Source: Phycisphaerales bacterium UBA4658
GTDB lineage: Bacteria; Planctomycetota; Phycisphaerae; Phycisphaerales; UBA1924
DNA: 7,435 nucleotides
Assembly (NCBI GenBank): GCA_002405485.1
Contig: DHLW01000181.1
Coordinates: forward strand, 1 to 7,435
Reading direction: 5' to 3'
Made by a program: the position numbers and the translations under genes. Under the pieces are notes generated by a model, which was not told the DNA's origin, did not search any database, and worked only from the letters and a program-made list of their open reading frames with translations. Of the stretch, positions 1-6,356 are shown piece after piece; the stretch's first letter is position 1, and each line of letters opens with the position of its first letter.

Positions 1-35
1 TGTCCAAGGCCGCTCGCCCCCGGCCCCACCGCCCC

Positions 36-48
36 TATTTTTGGGCCC
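36..48 (+). promoter_or_regulatory. Putative -10 element of lpxB, leaderless spacing
   Basis: TATTTT at 36-41 fits a TANNNT -10 hexamer and is followed by 7 bases and then the lpxB ATG. Transcription would then start at or next to the A of the ATG. No Shine-Dalgarno-like purine run precedes the ATG. A -35 element is not evident in the 35 bases available upstream. The same 7-base spacing occurs at the FIST gene and proB in this window, which is the main support. Confidence 0.4.
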
Positions 49-1278
49 ATGCCCGAACGGTCCGGCATTCTCTTCACCGCCTTCGAGCCCTCCGGCGACG
101 ACCACGCCAGCGCGGGCAGCGCCGAGCTTCGCAGGCGCCATCCGGATCTCCCAATGTTCTGCTGGGGGGGGCCGAAGATGGCCGCCGCAGGCGCCCAGCT
201 CGTGGAGCGCACCGGGCAGAGCGCCGTCATCGGGCTCCCGGGTGTGCGCAAGATCCTCGAGCACGTCAAGCTCACCAGACGCATCAAGAAGTGGATCGCC
301 GAGCACCGCCCCGCGCTGCACATCCCCGTTGACTCTCCCGCGGCGAACTTCCCGATCTGCAAGCTCGCCCGCTGGCAGGGGAGCAAGGTCGTGCACCTGG
401 TTGCCCCGCAGGTCTGGGCCTGGGCCTCATGGCGTGTCCGCAAGCTCCGCAAACGCTCCGATCTGGTCCTCTGCCTGCTGCCGTTCGAGGAAGAGTGGCT
501 TCTTGCCCGGGGCGTGCCGGCCAAGTTCGTCGGGCACCCGCTGTTTGACCATCCCCTCGATCTGAGCGCCCTGGACCGGCGCATCGCCGAGCTCGCCCCG
601 CAAATTCCTCCTCCCCAGACCACGCCCGCCACCGGAGGCACGGCGCCGAAGCTCGCGCTCATGCCCGGATCGCGCCCCAGCGAGATGACCCGGTGCTTCC
701 CGATCCTGCTGGACGCCTTCAACCGCCTCCGCCGCGACTTCCCCCTCACCACCGGAGTCGTCGCCGCCACCACCCAGGACGCCGCCAAGTCCCTCAAGCA
801 GCTTGCCGCGGTCCACGGCGGCTGGCCCGAGGGGCTCGGACTGGTCCACGGCGAGACCGACGCTGTTGTCCGCTGGTGCGACTTTGCCCTGGTCGTCAGC
901 GGCACCGTCACCCTGCAGATCGCCCGCCAGCGCAAGGCCATGGTCGCCGTGTACAGCCCGAGCTGGCTGACCTACCAGCTCCTGGCCCGGTGGCTCGTGA
1001 GCACCGAGCTCTTCACCCTCCCAAACCTCATCGCCGGTCGACGGGTCATCCCGGAACTCATCCCTCACTTCGGCGACGGGGAGGCCCTCGCCATCGAGGT
1101 CATCAAGCTCCTCCGGCGACCGGGATACGCCGACGATCAACGCCAATCGCTCGACGCCGTCTGCAACCGGTTCAAGGGCCGGAACGCCGCCATCGCTTCC
1201 GCCGACGAGATCGAGCGCGTCCTGGATCTGGTTCCCGTCGGCGGCGCACCCCGGCCACCGTCGCAACGCACGGCGTAG
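49..1278 (+). CDS. lpxB: Lipid-A-disaccharide synthase
   Basis: LpxB is a family GT19 glycosyltransferase at the inner membrane. It joins UDP-2,3-diacylglucosamine to lipid X to form the lipid A disaccharide. The 409 residues are near the usual 380-400. Visible family blocks are an 'SGD' loop at residues 15-17 (here FEPSGD where GEASGD is usual), 'GGPKM' at 40-44, 'PVDSPAANF' at 93-101 whose Asp95 matches the catalytic Asp of the family, 'APQVWAW' at 119-125, 'LLPFEEEW' followed by 'FVGHPLFD' (143-167), the donor-site 'MPGSRPSEM' at 205-213, 'VSGTVTLQ' at 283-290 and 'LPNLIAGRRVIPELI' at 324-338. A Pro/Thr-rich linker (about 185-200) joins the two Rossmann-like halves. ATG 49 sits just before the first beta strand; the frame is open upstream to the window edge, but no family sequence lies there. 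A run of eight G bases (164-171) encodes the GG of GGPKM. Other lpx genes are not in the window, so regulation cannot be read. Confidence 0.95.
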   Translation: MPERSGILFTAFEPSGDDHASAGSAELRRRHPDLPMFCWGGPKMAAAGAQLVERTGQSAVIGLPGVRKILEHVKLTRRIKKWIAEHRPALHIPVDSPAANFPICKLARWQGSKVVHLVAPQVWAWASWRVRKLRKRSDLVLCLLPFEEEWLLARGVPAKFVGHPLFDHPLDLSALDRRIAELAPQIPPPQTTPATGGTAPKLALMPGSRPSEMTRCFPILLDAFNRLRRDFPLTTGVVAATTQDAAKSLKQLAAVHGGWPEGLGLVHGETDAVVRWCDFALVVSGTVTLQIARQRKAMVAVYSPSWLTYQLLARWLVSTELFTLPNLIAGRRVIPELIPHFGDGEALAIEVIKLLRRPGYADDQRQSLDAVCNRFKGRNAAIASADEIERVLDLVPVGGAPRPPSQRTA

Positions 1279-1338
1279 CCGTTGATCCTCCGTCTGCCAA
1301 CCCCCGATGAGCGTCGGTTCGCACCGGCCTGCGCCGCG

Positions 1339-2676
1339 CTACCGGCCGTCTGCACGACGGAACATCGCCGCACACGCGGTCTGACCGTGCACGAACACCT
1401 CGTCCCCAACTGGCCCGATCTCTCCGGCGCAAAAGAACCCGGCGATCGGCACCGGATGCGCCGGAGCCGGAATCGCCTGCCCCATCTTTGAGGTCAGCTC
1501 CCCCGGCGTCGGAGCAAACGCGCGGCAGATCGCTCCCGCGTCATGGTGCGGCTCGGTAAACAACCTTGTCCCACGCCCGTTGCACGTGCACAGCAGCACC
1601 CCCGCCGGCGGTTCATACAACCGCTGCGCGTCCAGCAGCAGCCCCAGATCCTCGCTCGCCGTCTGCGCGTCGCGCAGGTGAAACTGCACCGTCTGCCCGA
1701 CGCGCAGGAGATCCGCGACCGCCACCGACTTGGACATCTTCTCGACCCCGACCACGTTGCGGATCAGGAAGTCGTCGCGACCGAACCGCTCCTTGTTCGC
1801 CGACACCGCTCGACCGATGAACAGCCCCTTGCCCAGCCGCTCCCGCAGCGAAGGCGCCAGCCCCTGCAGGATCTCCTCCAGCACCTCGAACGCCGGGCGG
1901 CCGCCAAGCCCGGTGACCATCTGGCCCTTCACGCCCGTCACCACCATCGTCGGACCGATCGCACGACACCCCTGGCTGACGAGCACGTCCACACGGACGT
2001 TCCCGCACAGCGTGACCCCGACCCCGCCTGAGTGCAGCAATCGGTCGTCGATGAGCAGCGCGTTCTGCCCCGGCTTGCTCGCCGCCGACGCCAGACCGCC
2101 CATGATCGGCGCCGCCCGGCGAAAGCTCGGCTCGTCGCCTTGATCGCCCAGGGATCCGACTGCCGAACGTCTGGCCAATGCCAGCTTCGGGAGCAGCACG
2201 TTGAGCGGCGAACTGAACGGATCACACAGCAGCACCGTCGCCCGATGCTCCGCCGTGATCCCCGCCGCATCGGCAAGGTCCTCGTCATCCGATGCACCCT
2301 GATGGCGATCGATCGGCAACTCGTCGGTCGCGAAGGTCCGCACCTGGACGCCCGGCAGAACGGCGGCGAGCACGCTCACGCCGGGGGCGTTCTCCAGTTC
2401 CATCTCGCCCCCGATCACCGCCTCCGCCGTGCACCCCACCAGCGCCTTGACCCCAAGTCGCGTGCGAATCAACTCGGCGATCTGCGCCGCGTGCCGGGCG
2501 TGATGCACGGACACGAACACCATCGCCAGGTCCGCCGACACGCCCCCGTCACCGCCGCTCAGGCTCAAGCCCTCTGCGCACCGCTCCACCGCGTGCTCCG
2601 CCGCCATGATCGCGTCCAGGTGTCCCGACACCCCGGCCGCCATTCTCAGATTCGTCGTCGCACGTGCCTCCTGCAT
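1339..2676 (-). CDS. Stand-alone FIST N / FIST C domain protein
   Basis: This is a 445-residue soluble protein made of a FIST N domain (about residues 12-235) and a FIST C domain (about 255-440), with no visible kinase, methyl-acceptor or GGDEF output domain. Diagnostic stretches are 'AMVFVSVHH' (51-59), 'LVGCTAEAVIGG' (79-90), 'VLLCTCNGRGTRLF' (360-373) and the C-terminal block 'IAGFFCAGEIGPVGD' with 'FVHGQTACAAMFR' (411-440). FIST domains are proposed sensory, small-ligand-binding modules, and amino acids were suggested from gene neighbourhoods; no enzyme activity is established. The chosen ATG at 2676 has a TAGAAT hexamer 7 bases upstream. An in-frame ATG at 2685 (three residues longer) overlaps that hexamer, and another at 2643 is just before the domain. 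The frame stays open far upstream across proB, which is a GC artefact. The gene is divergent from proB with a 94-base gap and converges on lpxB with 60 bases between stops. Its exact role here is unknown. Confidence 0.9.
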   Translation of the reverse strand: MQEARATTNLRMAAGVSGHLDAIMAAEHAVERCAEGLSLSGGDGGVSADLAMVFVSVHHARHAAQIAELIRTRLGVKALVGCTAEAVIGGEMELENAPGVSVLAAVLPGVQVRTFATDELPIDRHQGASDDEDLADAAGITAEHRATVLLCDPFSSPLNVLLPKLALARRSAVGSLGDQGDEPSFRRAAPIMGGLASAASKPGQNALLIDDRLLHSGGVGVTLCGNVRVDVLVSQGCRAIGPTMVVTGVKGQMVTGLGGRPAFEVLEEILQGLAPSLRERLGKGLFIGRAVSANKERFGRDDFLIRNVVGVEKMSKSVAVADLLRVGQTVQFHLRDAQTASEDLGLLLDAQRLYEPPAGVLLCTCNGRGTRLFTEPHHDAGAICRAFAPTPGELTSKMGQAIPAPAHPVPIAGFFCAGEIGPVGDEVFVHGQTACAAMFRRADGR

Positions 2677-2683
2677 CGTTCTC

Positions 2684-2712
2684 ATTCTACGAAATCGTCC
2701 CGTTCGCGTCCC
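2684..2712 (-). promoter_or_regulatory. Putative promoter of the FIST gene
   Basis: On the minus strand GGGACG (2707-2712) is followed by a 17-base spacer and TAGAAT (2684-2689), then by GAGAACG and the ATG at 2676. TAGAAT matches TATAAT at five of six positions and GGGACG keeps the GAC core of TTGACA. The geometry predicts a start of transcription at or near the first codon. The -35 assignment is weak. Confidence 0.45.
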
Positions 2713-2757
2713 GCATTCCGACACTCCGTTTGCCCACGCTAACCGGCAGAGGCGGCG

Positions 2758-2770
2758 TACTCTGTCGCCC
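2758..2770 (+). promoter_or_regulatory. Putative -10 element of proBA, leaderless spacing
   Basis: TACTCT at 2758-2763 fits TANNNT and lies exactly 7 bases before the proB ATG. No Shine-Dalgarno sequence precedes that ATG. No -35 at 16-18 bases is convincing: the nearest candidate, TTGCCC at 2730-2735, is 22 bases away. It would drive the proB-proA pair divergently from the FIST promoter in the same 94-base gap. Confidence 0.35.
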
Positions 2771-3982
2771 ATGGCTCGCGGCGAGAGCAGTTCCAGTGAC
2801 CACGACCACGCCCCGCGGAGGCAGGCCATCGCCCGCTCCCGGCGCATCGTCGTCAAGATCGGCTCCGCCGTCATCGCCAAGGGCGGCGTGCTCGACCCCG
2901 ACGCGGTGCTGCGCATCGCCTCGGATGTCGCCGGTCTCATCAAGGCGGATCCGCGGCGACGGGTCGTGCTCGTCTCCTCCGGCGCGGTGGCCTCCGGATT
3001 CCGGGCCCTTGGGCTCAGCCGGCCGCCGAAGGACATCGTCTCCAAGCAGGCCGCCGCCGCCGTCGGCCAGCCGCGGCTGATGTCCGAGTGGTCCGAAGCG
3101 TTTGCTCGCGCTCCTGGCGCCAAGGCCGCGGCCCAGGTCCTGCTGACCGCCGAAGACATCGACCACCGCACGCGGTTCCTCAACGCCCGCCGAACGCTCG
3201 AAGCCCTGCTGGAGTCCGGGCGGATCATCCCGATCATCAATGAGAACGACTCGGTCTCATTCGCGGAGATCAAGCTCGGAGACAACGACCACCTGTCGTC
3301 GCTGGTTGCGTCGCTCGTGCACGCCGACCTGCTCATCATCCTGTCGTCGATCTCGGGCGTCTGGGCCAAGGACGCTCGCCCGTCCGCGCCGGTGATCGTC
3401 CCGACGATTCGCTCGCTGAACGAGGGCCTGGCGCTCGTTCGCGCCGATCGCTCCGACGTCGGCACCGGCGGGATGCAGACCAAGATCACCGCCGCATGCA
3501 CCGCCGCCGCTCTGGGCACCGGCGTGTTCATCGCTTCAGGCGCCCAGCCCGACATCCTGCACCGGCTGCTCTCGGGCGAAATGCTCGGGACGTTCTTCCC
3601 GCCGGCCCCGCGCTCCACCACGGCCCGCAAACGCTGGATCGGGTTTTCCGCACGCCCGAGAGGGGTGATCCGTGTGGACGCCGGGGCTGCAAGGGCCCTG
3701 CGAGTCAAGGGCGCGTCGCTCCTCCCCTCGGGCATCACCGAAGTGAGTGGCGCGTTTGCACAGGGCTCGCTCGTGGAGATTCTCGGGCCCGACAAGCAGC
3801 CCATCGCGCGGGGCATCGCCCTGTATGACGCGGACGAGCTCCGCAGCATCCGAGGCAAGAAGACCGCTGAGATCGCCGCCGCCCTTGGATATCGATACGC
3901 CGACGAGGCCGTGCACCGCGATGATCTGGTGCTCCTTGATCCGACCGGGGAGCCGGGCCGAAGTTCGGGAGACCGCGAATGA
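2771..3982 (+). CDS. proB: Glutamate 5-kinase
   Basis: ProB phosphorylates L-glutamate on the gamma carboxylate with ATP, the first committed and usually proline-inhibited step of proline synthesis, in the cytoplasm. The 403-residue protein has an amino acid kinase domain (about residues 24-275) and a C-terminal PUA domain (about 298-385), the usual long form. Visible motifs are 'IVVKIGSAV' (26-34, phosphate-binding Lys29), 'VSSGAVASG' (68-76), 'IINENDSVS' (155-163), 'LGDNDHLSSLVA' (169-180) and 'GTGGMQTKITAA' (231-242). ATG 2771 gives a 23-residue Ser/His-rich extension before the first strand. The frame is open further upstream to an ATG at 2606, but that start would run through the FIST gene and its promoter, so it was not used. 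The stop overlaps the proA start by ATGA, which indicates co-translation. The last 15 residues after the PUA domain look like a disordered tail. Confidence 0.96.
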   Translation: MARGESSSSDHDHAPRRQAIARSRRIVVKIGSAVIAKGGVLDPDAVLRIASDVAGLIKADPRRRVVLVSSGAVASGFRALGLSRPPKDIVSKQAAAAVGQPRLMSEWSEAFARAPGAKAAAQVLLTAEDIDHRTRFLNARRTLEALLESGRIIPIINENDSVSFAEIKLGDNDHLSSLVASLVHADLLIILSSISGVWAKDARPSAPVIVPTIRSLNEGLALVRADRSDVGTGGMQTKITAACTAAALGTGVFIASGAQPDILHRLLSGEMLGTFFPPAPRSTTARKRWIGFSARPRGVIRVDAGAARALRVKGASLLPSGITEVSGAFAQGSLVEILGPDKQPIARGIALYDADELRSIRGKKTAEIAAALGYRYADEAVHRDDLVLLDPTGEPGRSSGDRE

Positions 3983-5289
3983 CCCCGCACACTCCGTCTG
4001 CCGCGCTCACGCCTCCGGGCGTGGCGACCTCGCCGATCCAGCTTGCCCAGCGAGCCCGTCCCGCCGCCCGCCTGATCGCGCAGCTCTCGACCGAAACCAA
4101 GAACGCGATCCTTCTCGACCTTGCGGAGCTGATTCTCTCCCGCTGCAACGAGATCCTCGCTGCGTCGGACGCCGACGCCGCCGCCGCCCGCTCTGACGGC
4201 CTGCCCGACGCCAAGCTCAGGCGGCTGGCCCTGTCACGATCGTCCATCGCCCAGCTTGCCGAGGGTGTGCGTCAAGTCGCGGCTCTGCCCGATCCGGTGG
4301 GCCAGACCACGGCGCAGCGCGTCGTGCCCAGCGGCCTGCGCGTCCGACGCGTCCGAGCCCCGCTGGGCGTGGTCGCGATGATCTACGAGGCACGCCCCGG
4401 TGTCACCGTCGACGCCTTTGCGCTGTGCCTGAAATCGGGCAACGCGTGCATCCTCCGCGGAGGCAAGGAGGCCGAACGTTCGAATGCCCTGCTCACGGGG
4501 CTCGCGCACGAAGCCCTCGGGCATGCCGGTGCGCCGACCGAGGCGCTTGTGAATCTGTCGGGCACCGATCGCTCCGTGCTCGCTGAGCTGCTCACGCTCA
4601 CGGAGCACATCGATCTTGTCATTCCCCGCGGCGGACGCGACCTGATCGAACTGGTCTCCCGCACCAGCCGCATCCCGACCATCCAGCACTACCAGGGCGT
4701 CTGCCACATCTACGTCGACGAGTCCGCCGACCTGGACGTCGCCGAGAACATCTGCGCCACCGCCAAGACCTCCGCCCCGGCGACCTGCAACGCCGCCGAG
4801 TGCATTCTCGTGCACAAGCTCGTTGCCGAGGCCTTTGTCCCCCGCATGCTCTCGCGATTCGCCCGCGAAGGGGTCGAGGTCCGCGGCACACCGCTCATCC
4901 TCGCGCTTGCGCCGGAGAACACCGACCGGCTTGTCGCGGCCGCGGCCACCGACTTTGGACGCGAGTTCCTGGACCTCATCGTCGCCATGCGCACCGTCGA
5001 CTCCGTGGACGAGGCGCTCGAACACATCGCCACCTACGGCTCCAATCACACCGAAGCGATCGTGACCCGCGACCTGGGCCCCGGGGGCTCGGCGGACCGC
5101 TTCACGGCCGGCGTCCAGTCCTCGTGCGTGCTCGTGAACGCGTCCACTCGATTCAACGACGGCTTCCAGCTCGGGCTCGGCGCCGAGATCGGGATCTCCA
5201 CCAGCAAGCTGCACGCCTACGGCCCGATGGGCCTGGAAGAACTCACCACCCAGCGCTGGATCGTCTCCGGCGACGGCCAGACCCGCTAG
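3979..5289 (+). CDS. proA: Gamma-glutamyl phosphate reductase
   Basis: ProA is an aldehyde-dehydrogenase-superfamily enzyme. It reduces the labile gamma-glutamyl phosphate made by ProB, using NADPH, to glutamate-5-semialdehyde, which cyclises to the substrate of ProC (not in this window). The 436 residues fit the family (about 415-435). Visible blocks are 'RAPLGVVAMIYEARPGVTVD' (126-145), 'LKSGNACILRGGKEA' (151-165), 'VIPRGGRDLI' (214-223), 'YVDESADLDVA' (245-255), the catalytic 'ATCNAAECILVH' with Cys270, 'YGSNHTEAIVT' (353-363) and the C-terminal 'VNASTRFNDGFQLGLGAEIG', then 'STSKLHAYGPMGLEEL' (386-422). The Cys loop reads 'TSAPATCNAAE' where many homologues have 'QRPSVCNALE', a mild divergence. 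The ATG lies within the proB stop (ATGA overlap), so translation is probably coupled and the two enzymes are made together, consistent with channelling of the unstable intermediate. The first 18 residues are an unstructured Pro/Thr-rich leader. Confidence 0.97.
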   Translation: MTPHTPSAALTPPGVATSPIQLAQRARPAARLIAQLSTETKNAILLDLAELILSRCNEILAASDADAAAARSDGLPDAKLRRLALSRSSIAQLAEGVRQVAALPDPVGQTTAQRVVPSGLRVRRVRAPLGVVAMIYEARPGVTVDAFALCLKSGNACILRGGKEAERSNALLTGLAHEALGHAGAPTEALVNLSGTDRSVLAELLTLTEHIDLVIPRGGRDLIELVSRTSRIPTIQHYQGVCHIYVDESADLDVAENICATAKTSAPATCNAAECILVHKLVAEAFVPRMLSRFAREGVEVRGTPLILALAPENTDRLVAAAATDFGREFLDLIVAMRTVDSVDEALEHIATYGSNHTEAIVTRDLGPGGSADRFTAGVQSSCVLVNASTRFNDGFQLGLGAEIGISTSKLHAYGPMGLEELTTQRWIVSGDGQTR

Positions 5290-5338
5290 CCGCCGGCTTC
5301 AGCGTCCCGCGCGCCCGCTGCCCGCGGTTCCCCGATCG

Positions 5339-5704
5339 TCACTTCGTCAGCGCCGTGTCCACCGTGTCCACGATCGTGAACACCGTGTCAAGGCGCGCGA
5401 TCTCGAAGATCGACTTCACCTTCGGCTGCAACCCGCAGAGCACGAGCTTGGTCTGCCCGCGCCGGGTGAGCTGCATCGCCTCCACGAGCGTCGCCACGCC
5501 CGATGAGTCCATGTACGACACCCCGCCGAGATCGATCACCAGCGAGGTGAGCCTGGTCGTGAGGACCTTCCGGATCTCCTGCTTGAGCGTGGGCGAACCA
5601 GACAGGTCGACATCACCGATCGGGCGAACGATCGCCGCGCCGTCGCGCATCTCGCTCCGCACCTGCAGAGCTTCGGAGTTGCTCCGTCCGCGTAGGTCAG
5701 CCAT
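5339..5704 (-). CDS. STAS-domain anti-sigma factor antagonist (SpoIIAA/RsbV-like)
   Basis: This is a single-domain STAS protein of 121 residues, close to the usual 105-120. In partner switching, the unphosphorylated antagonist binds the anti-sigma kinase and frees the sigma factor or other target; phosphorylation by the kinase switches it off. Visible features are the early strand 'IVRPIGDVDLSGSPTL' (25-40), the strand 'LVIDLGGVSYMDSSGVATL' (55-73) in which Ser67 of 'MDSSG' aligns with the phosphorylated Ser of SpoIIAA and RsbV, and a late strand 'KLVLCGL' followed by the C-terminal helix. The first 12 residues are an extra leader. Its start overlaps the end of the kinase gene by 8 bases (ATGGCTGA), and a GGAG site sits 7 bases upstream, so the two are probably translated in a coupled way. 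The gene order is kinase then antagonist, the reverse of the Bacillus operons. No sigma factor is in the window, so the target is unknown. Confidence 0.93.
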   Translation of the reverse strand: MADLRGRSNSEALQVRSEMRDGAAIVRPIGDVDLSGSPTLKQEIRKVLTTRLTSLVIDLGGVSYMDSSGVATLVEAMQLTRRGQTKLVLCGLQPKVKSIFEIARLDTVFTIVDTVDTALTK

Positions 5705-6335
5705 GACTCGTCTCCGTTCCGTCTCGCCCTCGCGAGTCGCAGTTTGTCACGCGGCCGCCCGGCGCCGCACCACCACAGCAACCCGACGTCTTCACCGTCG
5801 TCCCCGGAGCGCCAGACTCACGCTTCTTCACCATCGTGAGCCGCATCCCGACCCCGGCCCGACGCTCGTACACCGCTTCGTCCATCACCGTCTTGATGAT
5901 GTGCACGCCAAGCCCCCCCGGCCTGATCTCCTCAAGGTCTCGGCTGCGAATCTGCTCAGGATCCACCTGCCGCGCCTCGTCCTCGATCACGATCTTCAGC
6001 GCGTCGGGCCGCTCGTCCTGCACCTGCGCCGCACCCCCCACTCCCCCTGGCAACGGGGTCCACACTCCGCCCAGCGCAAACACGCTCAGCCAGATCGGAC
6101 GATCCACCGCCCGCTGATACCCGTGCCGGATCACGTTGCACAACGCTTCGTCCACAGCCAGGGCAATCTGCCCGCACGCCTCGTCGGTGAACCCCAATCG
6201 CTTGGCCACCGACGACACCATCTCGCGCACACCCGCCAGCAAAAGCGGATTGCTCCGGAGTTCCACTCGAATCTGGGGTTGGGCAATGGTGGTGGCGACT
6301 GTCATGATCGCGCTCATGTGCTCCCTATCCGTCAT
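5697..6335 (-). CDS. RsbW/SpoIIAB-like ATP-binding anti-sigma serine kinase
   Basis: This GHKL-fold (HATPase_c_2) protein of 212 residues probably binds and phosphorylates the STAS protein encoded next to it. The N box is 'ALAVDEALCNVIRHGY' (58-73; Glu63 and Asn67 for Mg-ATP). The G1 box is 'IEDEARQVDP' (117-126; Asp119) and lacks the Gly usually found two residues after the Asp (Ala121 here). The G2 box is 'RPGGLGVHIIKTVMDE' (138-153), followed by 'GMRLTMVKK'. A Gly-rich insertion (about 88-110) sits between central strands. After the fold ends near 172 comes a 40-residue tail with 'GCCGG' at 185-189 and Cys199, unlike the usual 140-160-residue family. ATG 6335 is used; ATG 6317 has AGGGAG three bases upstream and is a good alternative, since the conserved region begins only near residue 20. 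The gene starts 21 bases after the lipoprotein stop and overlaps the STAS gene, so an operon is likely. It could act on a target other than a sigma factor. Confidence 0.92.
   Translation of the reverse strand: MTDREHMSAIMTVATTIAQPQIRVELRSNPLLLAGVREMVSSVAKRLGFTDEACGQIALAVDEALCNVIRHGYQRAVDRPIWLSVFALGGVWTPLPGGVGGAAQVQDERPDALKIVIEDEARQVDPEQIRSRDLEEIRPGGLGVHIIKTVMDEAVYERRAGVGMRLTMVKKRESGAPGTTVKTSGCCGGAAPGGRVTNCDSRGRDGTETSHG
5712..5715 (-). promoter_or_regulatory. Shine-Dalgarno site of the STAS gene
   Basis: GGAG on the minus strand, 7 bases before the ATG at 5704 and inside the end of the kinase gene. It fixes the STAS start and contrasts with the SD-less starts of the first genes of transcription units here. 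Confidence 0.7.
6321..6326 (-). promoter_or_regulatory. Possible Shine-Dalgarno site for an alternative kinase start
   Basis: AGGGAG on the minus strand lies 3 bases before an in-frame ATG at 6317. The spacing is short but the site is the best purine run near the kinase start. If it is used, the kinase is 206 residues rather than 212 and the gap to the lipoprotein stop is 39 bases. Confidence 0.4.
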
Positions 6336-6356
6336 CGACCCATTCGTCCACGTGTT

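Noticed and set aside
427..1266. Minus-strand open frame of 279 codons opposite lpxB
   Set aside because: It is antisense to a confident lpxB and shows a Gly/Asp-rich shadow composition.
1279..1348. Possible terminator between the convergent lpxB and FIST genes (CGGCC at 1325-1329 with GGCCG at 1344-1348)
   Set aside because: The stem has only five pairs, the loop is 14 bases, there is no T tract, and the structure overlaps the FIST stop. It is not convincing.
2606..2770. Longer proB start at ATG 2606
   Set aside because: It would add 55 residues overlapping the FIST gene and both promoters, with no similarity to glutamate kinases.
2677..3990. Minus-strand open frame extending the FIST gene upstream across all of proB, giving an 883-residue reading frame
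   Set aside because: The extension is antisense to a clear proB, has Arg/Ser-rich composition typical of reverse frames in GC-rich DNA, and shows no domain. The FIST domain starts near 2676, where promoter-like sequence lies.
4234..5214. Minus-strand open frame of 326 codons opposite proA
   Set aside because: It is the reverse-frame mirror of proA codons, Gly/Asp/Ala-rich, with no recognisable motif or start signal.
5290..5338. Possible bidirectional terminator between proA and the STAS gene (CCGCG at 5307-5311 with CGCGG at 5323-5327)
   Set aside because: The short stem has an 11-base loop and no T or A tract on either side. It is easily chance in GC-rich DNA.
5353..5389. CCGTGTC repeated three times near the end of the STAS gene
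   Set aside because: It encodes recurring Asp-Thr residues of the normal C-terminal region of the STAS protein. The spacing (9 and 21) follows codons, so it is coding repetition rather than a separate element.
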